Assembly: GCA_963921425.1 (NCBI GenBank)
Contig: OY992833.1
Span: 932,501-996,500, forward strand
Direction: 5' to 3'
Length of the DNA: 64,000 bases
From: Dryas octopetala
Lineage: Eukaryota; Streptophyta; Magnoliopsida; Rosales; Rosaceae
Part shown: positions 35,030-46,824 of the stretch, piece after piece
Position numbering within the stretch: the stretch's first letter is position 1
Layout: each line of letters opens with the position of its first letter
The notes under the pieces: generated by a model
What the model saw: the letters and a program-made list of their open reading frames with translations, nothing else
The model's database searches: none
Told to the model about the DNA's origin: nothing
Program-made: the position numbers and the translations under genes

Positions 35030-37596
35030 TTAATTAGTACACTTAAAACCATGACAAATCGACAAAAATATGATGAGGATTATTGCAATGATGATCCCCA
35101 CAACAATTAATTTTATCTTCATATTCTGAATCCACATCTTCCTTCTCATTTTTGTTCCCTGTTGCTTGAAATCTTGGGCCTACAACACAGCATTGTTTTA
35201 AAAATGTACAAACACCATATCAACATTACAAAATCACACAATGTGCAAGAAAGATGTAAAGAGTAGTAATAAGAAAAACTTAGAAACGAAAAGACAAGAA
35301 AAGGAGGGGGGTGGGGGAACAGAAACTAACCACCCCTACAACACCCATCTAATAAAATATACCTTCCCCCATTCAAAGTAGTTTAATTAGTTTTGCTTCT
35401 TGGACTAACCTGGGAGCGAAGATTATCAGTTTTATCCACCAACAGCTCAATCTTTTCACCACGGTCAAGAACCTGCACAACAGAAACAGATGAATTTCCC
35501 AAAAATAATAGAATGGTCAGGAATGAGAGTTATTCTCATTCCTTCCATTTCCCATCCATGTAATTAAGCATGTCACCATTTGGAAAAGTCAATTACTAAT
35601 CAGAAAGAAGCATGCAAAAGCAGGAAATATCTTAGTCAGTTTCAACAACCTATATTACTTATATAACAGTTAAGAAAAAGAAGCAGCTCTCTCTACCTTC
35701 TCAATATTTTCCATCATAACACCCTTGACCTCTGTAACTTGAGCCTTCACTTTTGCAAGCTTGTTGATCTCTTCAGGATGCTCCACACAGTACTTCATGT
35801 GCTCCTTCAGTTTGGGTCTACAATATTCATACAAGAGTTGAGCATATTAATGGAAAACCAAAAGTTGAAACATATTCATCACCATGTAAGGAGTTCATAA
35901 AAAAATACCCAAACTCTCTGTTCAGTCCTTTGGCAGCAGCAGTCGCAGCTTTTCCACCACCATATCTTTTGTTGAAATCATCCTTGACTCTCTCCAGATA
36001 AGCAATGGGAATTTGCCTGCCAGCAGATTCAGCTGCAACTACACAGTAGGCTGTAGAATCCAAAATAAAGAGAATTTATAACCCTACCCCTAAAAGATGT
36101 ATGGGAATATTCAACTCATATAAAAAACATCCAACTCAATAAATCAATAAAATCGCATAGTTCTAAATTGCTTCAATAAAATCAAATGCATTTTTTCTTG
36201 ATATGTAAAATTGTCTAAGAAACTCAATGCAACTGCAATATGTTTTTGCCTTTTATTCTATCAGACTAATGCAGATGCAGAATGATGTGGCAGCTGGAGC
36301 TGCTGATACATAGTCTAGGTCCTTATACTTTACTTTGTCCCTTGAATTCTTTTTCTTCTTTATTAATTGACACTTCAAAAGAAAGAAACCACAAATAGGG
36401 AAAATATTAAACTTGCAAATTACAGGAGAAATATGATTCTCTTGAAAAAGAAAAAAAAATGCTAGAATTTTGATGAAGAGGGAGGTGTTGACTTTTTGGG
36501 ATAAAGTGAGATGTCGGGGGTCTTTGTGGGCATCAGTGACTGCATAATTTAGGGACAATCCATTTTTTATTCTTCATGCGAATTGGGGATGCTTCCATTA
36601 GCAGATCATTTTTTCTGTTATGTTCTCTTGTTTCTGTATTGCTGTTTGGTGTTGCTCTGTTTTGTATACATATATGTGTGTATACTGTATATATATATAT
36701 ATATGTTTACCATTACTGTATGGAAATCAAAGGACCCTAATGCAAGTAACTTTATGCAAGTCCAATGTGCAGAACACCACATTGACTATATGAATGCAGA
36801 ACAATGTAGATCCCAAATAACCTTGCCGCGAATTCTATAAGACGAACAGATTATTAACACAGACCGGCAACCACCCTTCTTAATTGTTGAAGAAATATAG
36901 GAAATCAAACGAAATTCAAGACTAAAAGTTATCAGATTCCATGCCATCTCAAATCCAACATAATAGAAACCACCAACCAGCCAATCCTCAATGCCAATGA
37001 TCCTTATGGTTTCCAAAAGCAAGCAAGGCTAAAACACATTTCAAATCTTCAAATCCTCTCTCAAGCTTCCCACGATAGAATAAAACAGGCACAAACCTTC
37101 TCCTTTCTATAGCACCAAACGCTCAAACTGCCGTGCATCGAAAAATCACGTAATAATGATCCAATACAACAATTCAGTTCTACCACAACAAAAAATCAAC
37201 ATAATGTTTCATATTCCAACAAAACAAACAGACAAAAAAAAAAGGATCAAAGCAACAAAAGGAACAAATCTAAGAAAACAGGACGTAGATCAGAAACAGG
37301 CATTGGTAACAAATGAAATCCATGTGAAATTCAATGAAAATTTAAAAGAAATACATAATTTGAAGAAAACATGTATATTATAAATATATATAATTCATGG
37401 ACTCACTGAAGCCGTTTTCGACGAGATAATTGAAGGTGTGGCCATCGCAATTGTAAGTGAACTTGTTGTTGGAGGAAGGAAGTTTCTGGAGGCATTGGGC
37501 GGCGACGCCGGTGAAATTTCCGGTGAACTCCGTGTACTCGGCCAGAATCACAGAGCCTCGAGCCACGAAGCTGTAGATCAGCGATTGTTGCCCCAT
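35030..37596 (-). CDS. R-SNARE, vesicle-associated membrane protein of the VAMP72 group, 221 aa
   Basis: Exons in coding order are 37596-37407, 36050-35909, 35817-35697, 35472-35410 and 35179-35030 (666 nt in frame). The protein starts [20 protein letters not shown], the longin domain of the VAMP7 family, to about residue 125. The R-SNARE helix follows, with the zero-layer Arg at about 155 in [16 protein letters not shown] basic [12 protein letters not shown] patch precedes one C-terminal membrane span (about 196-215). This is a tail-anchored SNARE pairing with plasma-membrane Qa and Qbc SNAREs during secretion and cell-plate formation; VAMP721/722 are the closest Arabidopsis relatives I recall. 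Length matches the family (about 220 aa). The first intron is long (36051-37406). Exact paralogue (721, 722, 724, 726) cannot be settled here. Confidence 0.96.
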
Positions 37597-37741
37597 CTCT
37601 CTAAAGCCAAAGCCAAAACCAACCCTAACCCTAAACCGAGTAAATGGAAAACCAAATTTTGTTCGGACGGAGATTCAGAGAGACGATTCGATCAAAGAAC
37701 GAAAATGCTGGAAAATGCTGGATGTACCGTAGTTTTCTGTG

Positions 37742-37749
37742 TTTATATA
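37742..37749 (-). promoter_or_regulatory. TATA box of the VAMP gene
   Basis: On the - strand AAATATATAAAC lies about 146 bases before the ATG. It fits a 5' UTR of about 115 bases. Confidence 0.5.
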
Positions 37750-37754
37750 TTTTC

Positions 37755-38344
37755 TCTATTTTTTTTTTTTTTTCAAATTACTTTGTTTTGAGAGAATGAG
37801 GCTCACGCGGGTCTTTTGAATTTCGATAGTTACACACGTAAAGTGTGTGAAAGTGAGTGAGTGCGTGTTTATTTATGGTTGTCTAAAAAATTAAAAATTA
37901 AAAGAAAAAAGAAAATGCTTGAAACCAACAATCAGTGGCCACGTGGCGGATGTGTGGTCAAATGGGTCTCCTCGTCCACCGCTTGTCACTGGTACTGGTG
38001 GTGCCAGGGTGCATCCGCAACAAATGTAAGAAACTTGCAAAAATAGGAAGATTTATGTGTTTAACCAAATAAAAAATTAGGATTAAATATCAAATTTTAA
38101 TAACTTTTTGGTATAGTATGAAGATCATGTAATATTTCAATAGAACTACCAAATTTAAATGTAGTTTTTTAGATTAGGTCACAAATATGTTGGCCTCTTT
38201 GATTTGAGCCTTTTCCATTTGATATTTTTATCCTTTGGCCCACATATGATGAATGTTAGTTAAAATTTATAAGGTTTTGACAAAATTCCCCTTAAAACTT
38301 TTATATTATCTTGAAAATTTGCTAACGTAGTCTCAACTTCACAT
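37755..38344. other. Upstream flank of the VAMP gene
   Basis: Non-coding. It includes a CCACGTGGC palindrome (about 37938-37946), which is a perfect G-box core and could bind bZIP or bHLH regulators of the VAMP gene. That is inference from the motif only. Confidence 0.4.
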
Positions 38345-38347
38345 TTA

Positions 38348-39038
38348 GGCCCCCGTTTGGGATTGCGGTGGAAGACCCAAAAGCTGTTGTGGATAACAAT
38401 TCTCAATCATCTACAGCAATTTTGGTGTTTGGTAAAAAAATTAAAAACTGTTTTTTCCTACAATTCTCAACTCCCCACAACAAAAACAGAAAGCAGGTTT
38501 TTATGTGCTTTTGAAAACTGCAGTGAATTACAGCAACAATGAATATTTTATTTTACCCATAATATCCTCATTGATTTCTATATTTTTTAATTTTTTAATT
38601 TTAAATTAAAAAATATGTCCATTGTTAGTTATATTTTATATTTTGATAATTAATTATGATATTTTATTTGCACGATTAAAATTATAATATACTTAAAAAA
38701 ATAATACACATACTTATTTAATAATGTTGTTCTTAGAAAAATTAATGCTAATAAAAATTTGTAGCCAAAAATTTTAAAAACAAGTAAAAAAAATTTTATT
38801 TTTACCAAATAAATAAGTGAAAAACACTTTTAGCATCATGTCTATTTTAGTAATTATACACAGTCACATCACTTTTACATTAACATTTACCAAACACTTT
38901 GATACTGTTTTTTGCACTCACAGCACTTTTGAAAACATACTTTACCAAACACTCAGCTGCTTTACTTTACAGCTGACTTTACTTCACAGCTGTTTTACCT
39001 CACAGCTGTTTTTTCACATAGCAATACCAAACTGGCCC
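38348..39038. mobile_element. Tourist-like (PIF/Harbinger) MITE, 691 bp, TTA duplication
   Basis: The ends are GGCCCCCGTTTGGGATTGCGG and, inverted, GGGCCAGTTTGGTATTGCTA. They are flanked by TTA at 38345-38347 and 39039-39041, the 3-bp target of PIF/Harbinger elements. CAGCTGTTTTAC-type subterminal repeats (38950-39010) fit a Tourist-like end. No transposase. Confidence 0.8.
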
Positions 39039-39445
39039 TTAGTTGTGACTGTACAACACTCATAACTTCAAATTTAGTTGTGACTGAACGACAGCCACAT
39101 CTAAGTTGTGAGACAATCACAGTTAAGTTGTGACTTAATTAAATTTTTTTTAGAAAAATTATACTATAATATAGTATAAATAGAGGTCAAAACAATACTT
39201 TTACTCAAAATAATATATAGTATAGTGGTGTGAGTTGTCTCTTTCAATTTACCAAGACAGTCATAGTTAAGTTGTGACTGAATTGATTTTTTTTTTAATA
39301 CAATATAGTATAAATTAATGTAATATTTGTGATGTAATATTATTTTTATTTTTTATTGTAGTGGCATGTGATATAATATATGTAAATTCTAATACCTTTT
39401 ACTTTATTAATTTGTTTGACTTTTCAACTAGTACCTAATCTAAAA

Positions 39446-39993
39446 GAGGAAATTACAGATTTGATCCACTTATTTTATACCTAGTTCAATTTTGGTCCAT
39501 AATCTTTTTTAAGTTCTGTTTTGGTCCACTAATTGTTTCATTTGTTCAATAAAGGTCCAGATTTGTGACTTTAAATCCTTTGGATTGTGTTTTCTTCAAT
39601 TATAATTGAACTATAAGTTATATTTCATCATTTCTTAGTCATAAAAACAAATTTGGAGTATTATAATCTAAAAGAATTGAGATTGGGTGAAGTTTGAAAA
39701 ATTGGCAGTTTCGGGTACCCTACTTTGGGGTCAATTATCTTAAGTTTTAGAACTCCAATTTGAATGATTTTTATATGGTTGTAAAGAAGAAATACATAGC
39801 TTTAAAATAAGTATATGTTCACTGAATTTGAGTGAGATTTGATAGGATAAAAAGCATGCCAAATTTGAGAAAACAAATATGGACCTTTATTGAACAAGTG
39901 GAACATTTAGTGGACCAAAACAGAACTTAAAAAAGATTGTGGACCAAAATTGAACTAGATATAAAATAACTGGACTAAATCTGTAATTTCCTC
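39446..39993. mobile_element. Mutator-like foldback MITE, 548 bp, perfect 9-bp duplication
   Basis: It begins GAGGAAATTACAGATTTGAT and ends with the inverse ...TCTGTAATTTCCTC; the arms pair over about 150 bases. AATCTAAAA stands directly outside both ends (39437-39445 and 39994-40002). The 9-bp size is diagnostic of Mutator-type transposition. No coding. Confidence 0.9.
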
Positions 39994-40002
39994 AATCTAA
40001 AA

Positions 40003-41140
40003 TGCTATTTAATTTTAGTACTTAAACTAAAAAGTTATTGAAATTTAGTAGGTAAAATCAATGGACCTTTAACCAAATTCTAAAAGCTTGCATCCTCATG
40101 AACCCAACAAATCATTTAATTTGTCCCATAACCTATTTTTTAAAGCTTCTAATTCTAATTTAATATTTAAGAAAAACAAAAGGCAAAACGTTAATTACAT
40201 GTACTTTTTTATCAAGAAAAAATGCAACATACAAGTATCATGTTAACTCCATTTTCTTATACTATTTTCACTATTTTCGAGTTGTCTAAATTACGATTTT
40301 CTAACACACTTTATTAGTTAAAACAATTATATATTTTAAGGATAAAACCGTAAATTAAAACTATGAGATAAAAAAGAACCTGTAACTCACTCTGCTCTCC
40401 ATTTTTTTTCTCTCTCAATTGTGGCGGTTATCGGTGAAAAAGTCAATTGACATGTGAGGAGTGTGTGTATCAAAAAACTAGTATATATATACGCATATCG
40501 GGTAAGTTTCAAGTAAGGATCTTGAAGCTCCCTATACATATATATTCTTCTTTATAAATAAAGCAAATAAGCATCTTGGGTGAAACATTCACAATTCGAT
40601 ACATTACCTATGGTTAATTAAAATGTAGTGAAGAATTGTACTTAACAATGATAAATTCTTAAAATAAAAAAGTATTAAAATTAACAATTAAAATTAATAA
40701 AAAAATGAGTCGTGTTCGAAAACTCCTCCAATCTAACTACAATTAACAAGGGATCAATAAATAATAACAATTAATATGTTAAATCAAACATATTTAAAAT
40801 AATCAAATAACTATTAGTTTAGTGGTATGTATCTTCTTAATGTTGGAAGAGGTGTGAAGTACGACTTTCTCTCCCTCAAATAAAAAAATAATTGAAATAA
40901 ATTAATAAAAAAACATGTCCTAAAAGATATGAACCACTAACAAAATCATTTTTAAAAGGGAAAATTTTCGCAAAAGGACTTCAACTATACTTCTATTTTC
41001 AATTGAGGATCCCATTTTCATTTTGAAGCAATTACGGACTATAATTTTTCAAGTGGTTCAATCAAGTACATTCCGTCAACTTTGTCACATTTTCCGTAAA
41101 AACTGATCATGTGACCATTTTAAAAGGGCATTTATGTATT
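40003..41140. other. AT-rich DNA leading into a MULE
   Basis: No gene seen. From about 40962 the text GGGAAAATTTTCGCAAAAGGA resembles a Mutator terminal repeat and may be the left end of the following MULE, but its partner on the right was not found. Confidence 0.4.
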
Positions 41141-41665
41141 TTTTTGCGAAATAAATCAGACCCATCGATTTAATTCCATCAGAAAAGAAAACCAAAGGAC
41201 TCCAACCTATAATTTTGTTCGAAAATCAAAAAAGAAAACCAAGATTTGAAAATAGAAGACACATCGTCTGTGATTCCATCAGACCCATCGTATTCCACAA
41301 AACCTTTAGGGTTTTAGATTTTGGGAAGCTTTACCAGTGCGAATCGATTCCCAAATATTTGGCAATCATTGCGACTCTAACTAGAGATGGATATAGGCGA
41401 ATTTCTCAGAGAAAATAGGAATACCTTGAACTACAGTAAGTGGTCCCGTGGTATTTCGATGAACTGTTTACTCGTTTTTTTGGTTTCTTTGATGAAGTGT
41501 GATTTGCAAAATACCTTCTTTTTATGAATGTTGTTTCTCGGTTGTCTCTTTATATCATAGATTCAATTTCTTTTATGCCTCTTTACGTTGACTGGTTGGA
41601 GTTTTGTGGTGGCTTTTGGCCTTTATGGGCTGTTGGGACTAGGATGTGGAATAAATTAGAGGTGG

Positions 41666-43530
41666 GTGGCAGTGGGGACTGGGGTGGAAGCACAAGCTGG
41701 TGGAGGGGAAGCACAATCTGGTGGAGGGGAAGCACAAGCTGATGGTGGTGAAACATATGATGATGTTGGTGAAACACATGCAGAGAAAGAGATTCTTGAA
41801 GAAAAAGATGGTGGAAATGTGCCAACATGTTATGATGAAGTTCAAGCAGAGTCTCAAGATGCAGAAGCTAGCCATACTGAGTCATTGTATGATGTTTCAA
41901 TTTATACCAGATCAAATAAAAAAGGCAAGACCCCAATGGTAGAAGCAAGTGATGATGAAGAGACACAATCAGATTGTGAAGATGATGAGTTATCTAAGGA
42001 TTTGAATGGGAATGAAGATGATGAAGACTATCAGTATGTGGATAGTGAATATGAGCAAGCACTTCAGTACATAAACATGTTTGACTATGATGACACGTAT
42101 ATTCATAGTGATATGATGGTGGCAGTTTTGGAGAAGTTCAATTTGATGACATGACAAATAAGGATAATGTATGAATTGAGTTGTGATGAGGTTGATGTAG
42201 ACATTGATGAGCTCCTTGCCAAGGAAAGGAGACGCAGGAAACTGATGCCAAAATTTACATGTTTTAGAAAGGAAATAGACATGAAAGATCCAAAGTTCAA
42301 GTTGGGGCAGACATATGAATCTGTTGAGGTTTCAAAGCTATCATTAAGGGCTACTCCATTCTTAATCAAAAAGATATCAAATTTGCCAAGAATCACAGAT
42401 TGATGGTTAATTAGAGACAAATGTGCTAAAGGATGTCCTTGGCATCTTTATGATCATATGATAGGAAAAAGCATGTGTTTGTTATGAGAACCTACGTGAA
42501 TGACCATAAGTGTTTACCTCCTTTACAAAATGAGAACGCAAATGCAGTTTAGATGGCCAGTAGATATGAGGATGAGTTTTGAATAAATCCCAACTGGGAC
42601 ATGAAGGTATTCAAGCAAAGAGTCCAGAAGGAATTTAACATTATAGTGACTGCTTCTCAATTCTATAGAGCCAGGCAAATAGCAATGAAGGAGATATTGA
42701 TGGAAAAATTGATGACCAGTATGCCAAGTTATGAGATTACTTGGAAACCCTTAAGTAGACAAATGAGAACACAACCGGTAAGGTCAAAGCAGACTGGGAA
42801 TATGACTCTCCAAGGTTTAGAAGATGCTATATTTGTTTTAGGGCTACCAAGAGAGATATTTGGATGGTTGTAGACCTATAATAGGTCTAGGTGAGTGTTT
42901 TATAAATGGGCAATACAAGGGACAATTGCTTAGTGCTATTGGTGTGGATGCCAATCATGGCATGTTCCCAATAGCATATGCAGTTGTTGAAATTGAAAAC
43001 AGATCCTCCTGGACATGATTTCTAACCCTTTTGATTGATGATTTGGAGATAGAAAACTCATGGAGGCAGGTGCTTATCTCAAACAAACAAAAGGGTCTTG
43101 TGGATGCCATCAAAGATCTACTCCCAAATGCAGAGCACATGAATTGTGTCAAACACATGGCTGTCAACTTTAGGAAAAAGTATCCAGGCTTGTTTCTTTA
43201 CAACTTGGTGTTTGCTGTAGCTAAGTCAACAATAGAGTCAAGATTTTTGGCTGAAATGGACAAAATGAAAGATGCAGATTATTAAGCACATGATTGGTTT
43301 GATGACAAACCGCCACAAAATTGGTGTCAGCCCTACTTCAGGACTTATGCCAAGTGTGATCTCATCTTAAACAAACTGTGTGAGTCTTTGAATGTTGCTA
43401 TAGTGACTACTAAGGGTTTAAGTCCCCTGCCAAGAGGAGGACAAAATCTCAAACCAGTCTAGCCACTGAATAGCCCAAGATGAGAAAGAAGTCAGCTGTT
43501 AAGAAGAAGCTAGTTAATTAGGGTTTGAGT
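41666..43530 (+). pseudogene. MuDR-type Mutator transposase, decayed
   Basis: An acidic N-terminal half (41666-42154) ends in a stop and frameshift. The MuDR zinc-binding and helical region follows (KCAKGCPWHLY at about 42420, INPNWDMKVFKQRVQKEFNI at about 42580). Then comes the DDE core: INGQYKGQLLSAIGVDANHG with MFPIAYAVVEIENRSSW at about 42900, VLISNKQKGLVDAIKDLLPN at about 43070, AEHMNCVKHMAVNFRKKYPG, and KCDLILNKLCESLN at about 43355. At least three stops or frameshifts break it, and the C-terminal zinc knuckle is lost by deletion near 43400. An intact enzyme would cut Mutator ends in the nucleus. The LTR at 43919 follows about 400 bases later. Confidence 0.9.
41681..41750 (+). repeat. 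21-bp minisatellite in the MULE pseudogene
   Basis: GGTGGAGGGGAAGCACAAGC recurs three times, encoding a 7-residue period (A-Q-A/S-G-G-G-E) near the N-terminus of the decayed transposase. Confidence 0.85.
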
Positions 43531-43918
43531 TGTGGTGGATTGAAGGAGATGGTAGTGGATTTATTTTGACTTGTAATTGAAATAAGTATTAGCGACCAGC
43601 CACATTGTCAATTGGCACGTACCCTCTCAAGTTTAGTTGAAATCATTGGAGGCCTTTGGCCAAATTTGTTGTAGTGAGCGATGGTGTAGCGAGGTTATGT
43701 GTAAAGCTTTCTCATTTTTTTCATTTTTATGATCTTTTGTAAAGAATGAGGAAGAAATGTTGGATCTTTTATTAGAATGGAGTAGGTGTTTTACCATAAA
43801 GAATGAGCTTAGTGAGAAAAGAAAAACATATGGACACCACCCACAAAGTAGATAGGTGTGTAAAGTATATTCTAGGTTTCTTTGTTTACTTTTTTGCAAA
43901 GAGTGTGAAGACGGTTTC

Positions 43919-46442
43919 TAACAAGACCGCCCCCGGGTTCCACTTTGAAACCCGGAGTGGATCTGTGAAATCCAAATCCAAAGGAAAATCCTATTGAAAA
44001 TTTGGCAGAACCTCTCCTGAAAATGAACTAACCCAAATTATGGAACCTGTAGAAAACACTTCTATAACTTTCAGTCACCTCTATCATAAAGCAACAAGGG
44101 TCTATGACCCATCCAAAAATAATAATAGAACATTATACAATTAAATTATCAGAGCCATCTAGATCTAAATACAAATAGAAATACAAGGGAACATTAGCCT
44201 ACAAAGCCTTCAAACGGTTACAAAATGCCTTGACGTTCCTCTTGACTCGACCGCTCCTACTTGGGGGGGAATTTAAAATAAAGCAGACAAAACGTGAAAG
44301 AAAAACTCAGTGAATGAACATAAACAAATAACGTAAAACCCTTCATGAACCAAATTCCATAATAGAAATCCTTTTTCCTTAAAATCAAATCTCGGTTTTT
44401 GAAATCCCCCAGTTTTAAAACTATTTTCAAATATTTTCTAAAGTATCATAAAAACTATTTAACACGAGATAAACAAATAAATAATACTCATGTGCGACCG
44501 TTAATTGAGGACTTTCTAAAATATATTTATTATACAAAGCCATGTGTCTAAAAAAAATCAAGATAAAATATAAAAAGAATTTTATTATTTAAATTTATGA
44601 AATAGGAAAATCTTTGGTAAATAAAGAAATGTCATCATACTCATACCTGTAACTGTAGGCAATATCCTGACCACAATCCCGCGCACGAGCAGACTCATAT
44701 CCTGGCCACAATCCCGTACAGAGAAGTTACCATGTACGAGTATGCTCATATCCTGACCACAATCTCGTGCATTTTACACAGGCAGACTCATCCAATCAAT
44801 ACGTGCACGCAAAGTTGCTTCCAAAGGGTGAAGCATCCCGACACATGACCCAAAGCCTATGTGTGTGCCGAGATGAGTCCCAAAGACCTCTTTGTATCTC
44901 GATCTCGAAAATGGACACTTATACGGCATTTTAAAACCATTCATAAGTCAACAAACTGCGCAAAATAATCTCTTGAAATGAAAAATCCGTTATAAAGTTA
45001 TCAGTCACTGTAATACCACTCAAAGTTTACTCTAGACTTGAAATCTATTTGTTCTTAATAATTAGTTGTATAAAATCACGTGGAAATTATTTAACTCTCG
45101 CTTATCTTAAAACCAAGACAAGGCATCCATCTCAATGAAGAAAATATCATTTAATAAAAACTCAAAGTGACAATGAATACTTTGAAAATCATAAATCACT
45201 TAAAAACAAATCCATTTCCAAGATCCCTTAACTTAATCCAATAGTCAAACAAACCCAGAAAAAATATAAATTCATTAAATATGCAAAACATTTTGTCCAC
45301 TCATAAATTGAGAAATCTAGCTTCGAACCTCCGCCGTATAGTCACGATCCACAGTCGTCTCACTTATATATAGAAAACAATAACATACAATTAGTCTCGT
45401 CTCAACAACCAATAAAGTGTGTGTGTGTGTGTACAAGGAACCCAACGTCCTAGCTACTTAACATTCTTCCCTATGATTAGAAATCGCTTCTTTAAAACTA
45501 TGACACTCTAAAACATATTTCTAAAACATCCTCGGCTCGACCCACGACACCCAAGATCTCAAACTGGACCAAAATCTAGAAATGAACCCTACATGTGGCT
45601 TATCTAAAACAAGAAAATCATCCGATGATAGCTTCGTTATCCAACAAGGTTCCGATTTGATCCCAAATGAACTTTCGTCAACTCGAGTAGTCTCCACCTA
45701 CCAAAATCGCCAACCAACTTAGTAAAAGTATTTAAATTAATGCTAGGAAATCAAAATGACAGTGGGGTAGTCAGAACCATTGTCATTGCCGCTCAAAGTG
45801 GCGGCACTAAAATCAAATTCTACAATTTCCCCAAATTTCACAACGCTTTTAAATTCTAAACTTCAATTGGGTTTCAAATGGATAGATATTGTCCAACAAT
45901 GGTCCAAGAATAATCCCCAAACCCAAATTTTCAAGGCAAACCCGAAATGGCCTATGAACCTTCAAAATTATGTTCCTAAATACCTAAAACTCTTAATTCT
46001 CCAAAATTGCTTCAAATTTTCAAGTCTAAACATCAATTAAAGGTTCTTAGGGGTGAGAGTTGTCCAAAATTGCATACAACATCATCAATTTTCGCAATTA
46101 CAAGAGGAACCCGAAATGGGTGCTAAAATCCCCAAATTTCTATTTTTCACAAACCTCAAAATAAACCAACCAAATTCAAAGGAAATGGAAGCCTATACCT
46201 CAAAGGGAAAAACCCACTAAAACATTGAAAAAATCGTGGTGAAGATTGGCTGAAATTTTTGGCGAGATAGAGGAGAGTAGCAGTTAGGGTTTCTGGGTTT
46301 CTCTGTGTGCGTGGGGTTGAGTTGCTAGTGAACTCAGTGGGTGTCGGCGCCGGCAGGAGAGGGTCGCGTGGGTGGCTGGGTCGATCGGAGAACGACCGGA
46401 GGTGGTGGTGGCCGCAGTCGGGTGTGTGTGTACAGAGGAGGG

Positions 46443-46495
<53 letters not shown>

Positions 46496-46819
46496 GTGTG
46501 TGTGTAAAATGAGGAAATTTTTTTCTTCTGATTTTTGGTTTTTAAAAAAAATCTCTTTGGTACAATTACAAAATCGCCCCTTCTAGAAAAATCTACATAA
46601 TCCTTTCCTCGAAACTCCGATTTAAACGCCGCTTCCGCCTACGTGTTCGGGGGTTCATGTTCTATTTAACCGTCTCAAAATTATTAACCAAAGTTTCACA
46701 TTTTTTTTAAACGTCCCCTCTAAAACACTAGAATTCTCTTCCCAAAATTTAAATACAGTCCAACCAATGAAATTAAAGTTAAATTTCAAAAATTTTAAAC
46801 TTGGGGTCGGGTCGTTACA
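43919..46819 (-). mobile_element. Solo LTR, inverted copy of the one at 5251-8000, 2901 bp
   Basis: On the - strand it starts TGTAACGACCCGACCCC (46819) and ends GCGGTCTTGTTA (43919; the terminal CA has changed to TA). It shares with the first copy the 3' block near AGACCGCC, the GGTTACAAAATGCC block (44216), the TTTGAAATCCCCCAGTTTTA block (44397) and its repeat tracts. Flanking 5-mers GTTTC and ATCTC differ at two positions, as expected for an older insertion. No internal coding is present. It is about 150 bases longer than the first copy, largely because the subrepeat CATATCCTGACCACAATC is present three times (44695-44770). Confidence 0.85.
46446..46492. repeat. (AG)n microsatellite in the second solo LTR
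   Basis: The corresponding place in the first solo LTR (5600-5640) is also CT/AG-rich, so the repeat was probably present in the ancestral LTR and expanded here. Confidence 0.95.
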
Positions 46820-46824
46820 ATCTC

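Noticed and set aside
37438..37791. 117-codon frame on the + strand
   Set aside because: It is antisense to VAMP exon 1 and its promoter; the - strand reading is a well-known protein.
45780..46040. 86-codon frame in the second solo LTR
   Set aside because: Not conserved in the first LTR copy and without recognisable features.
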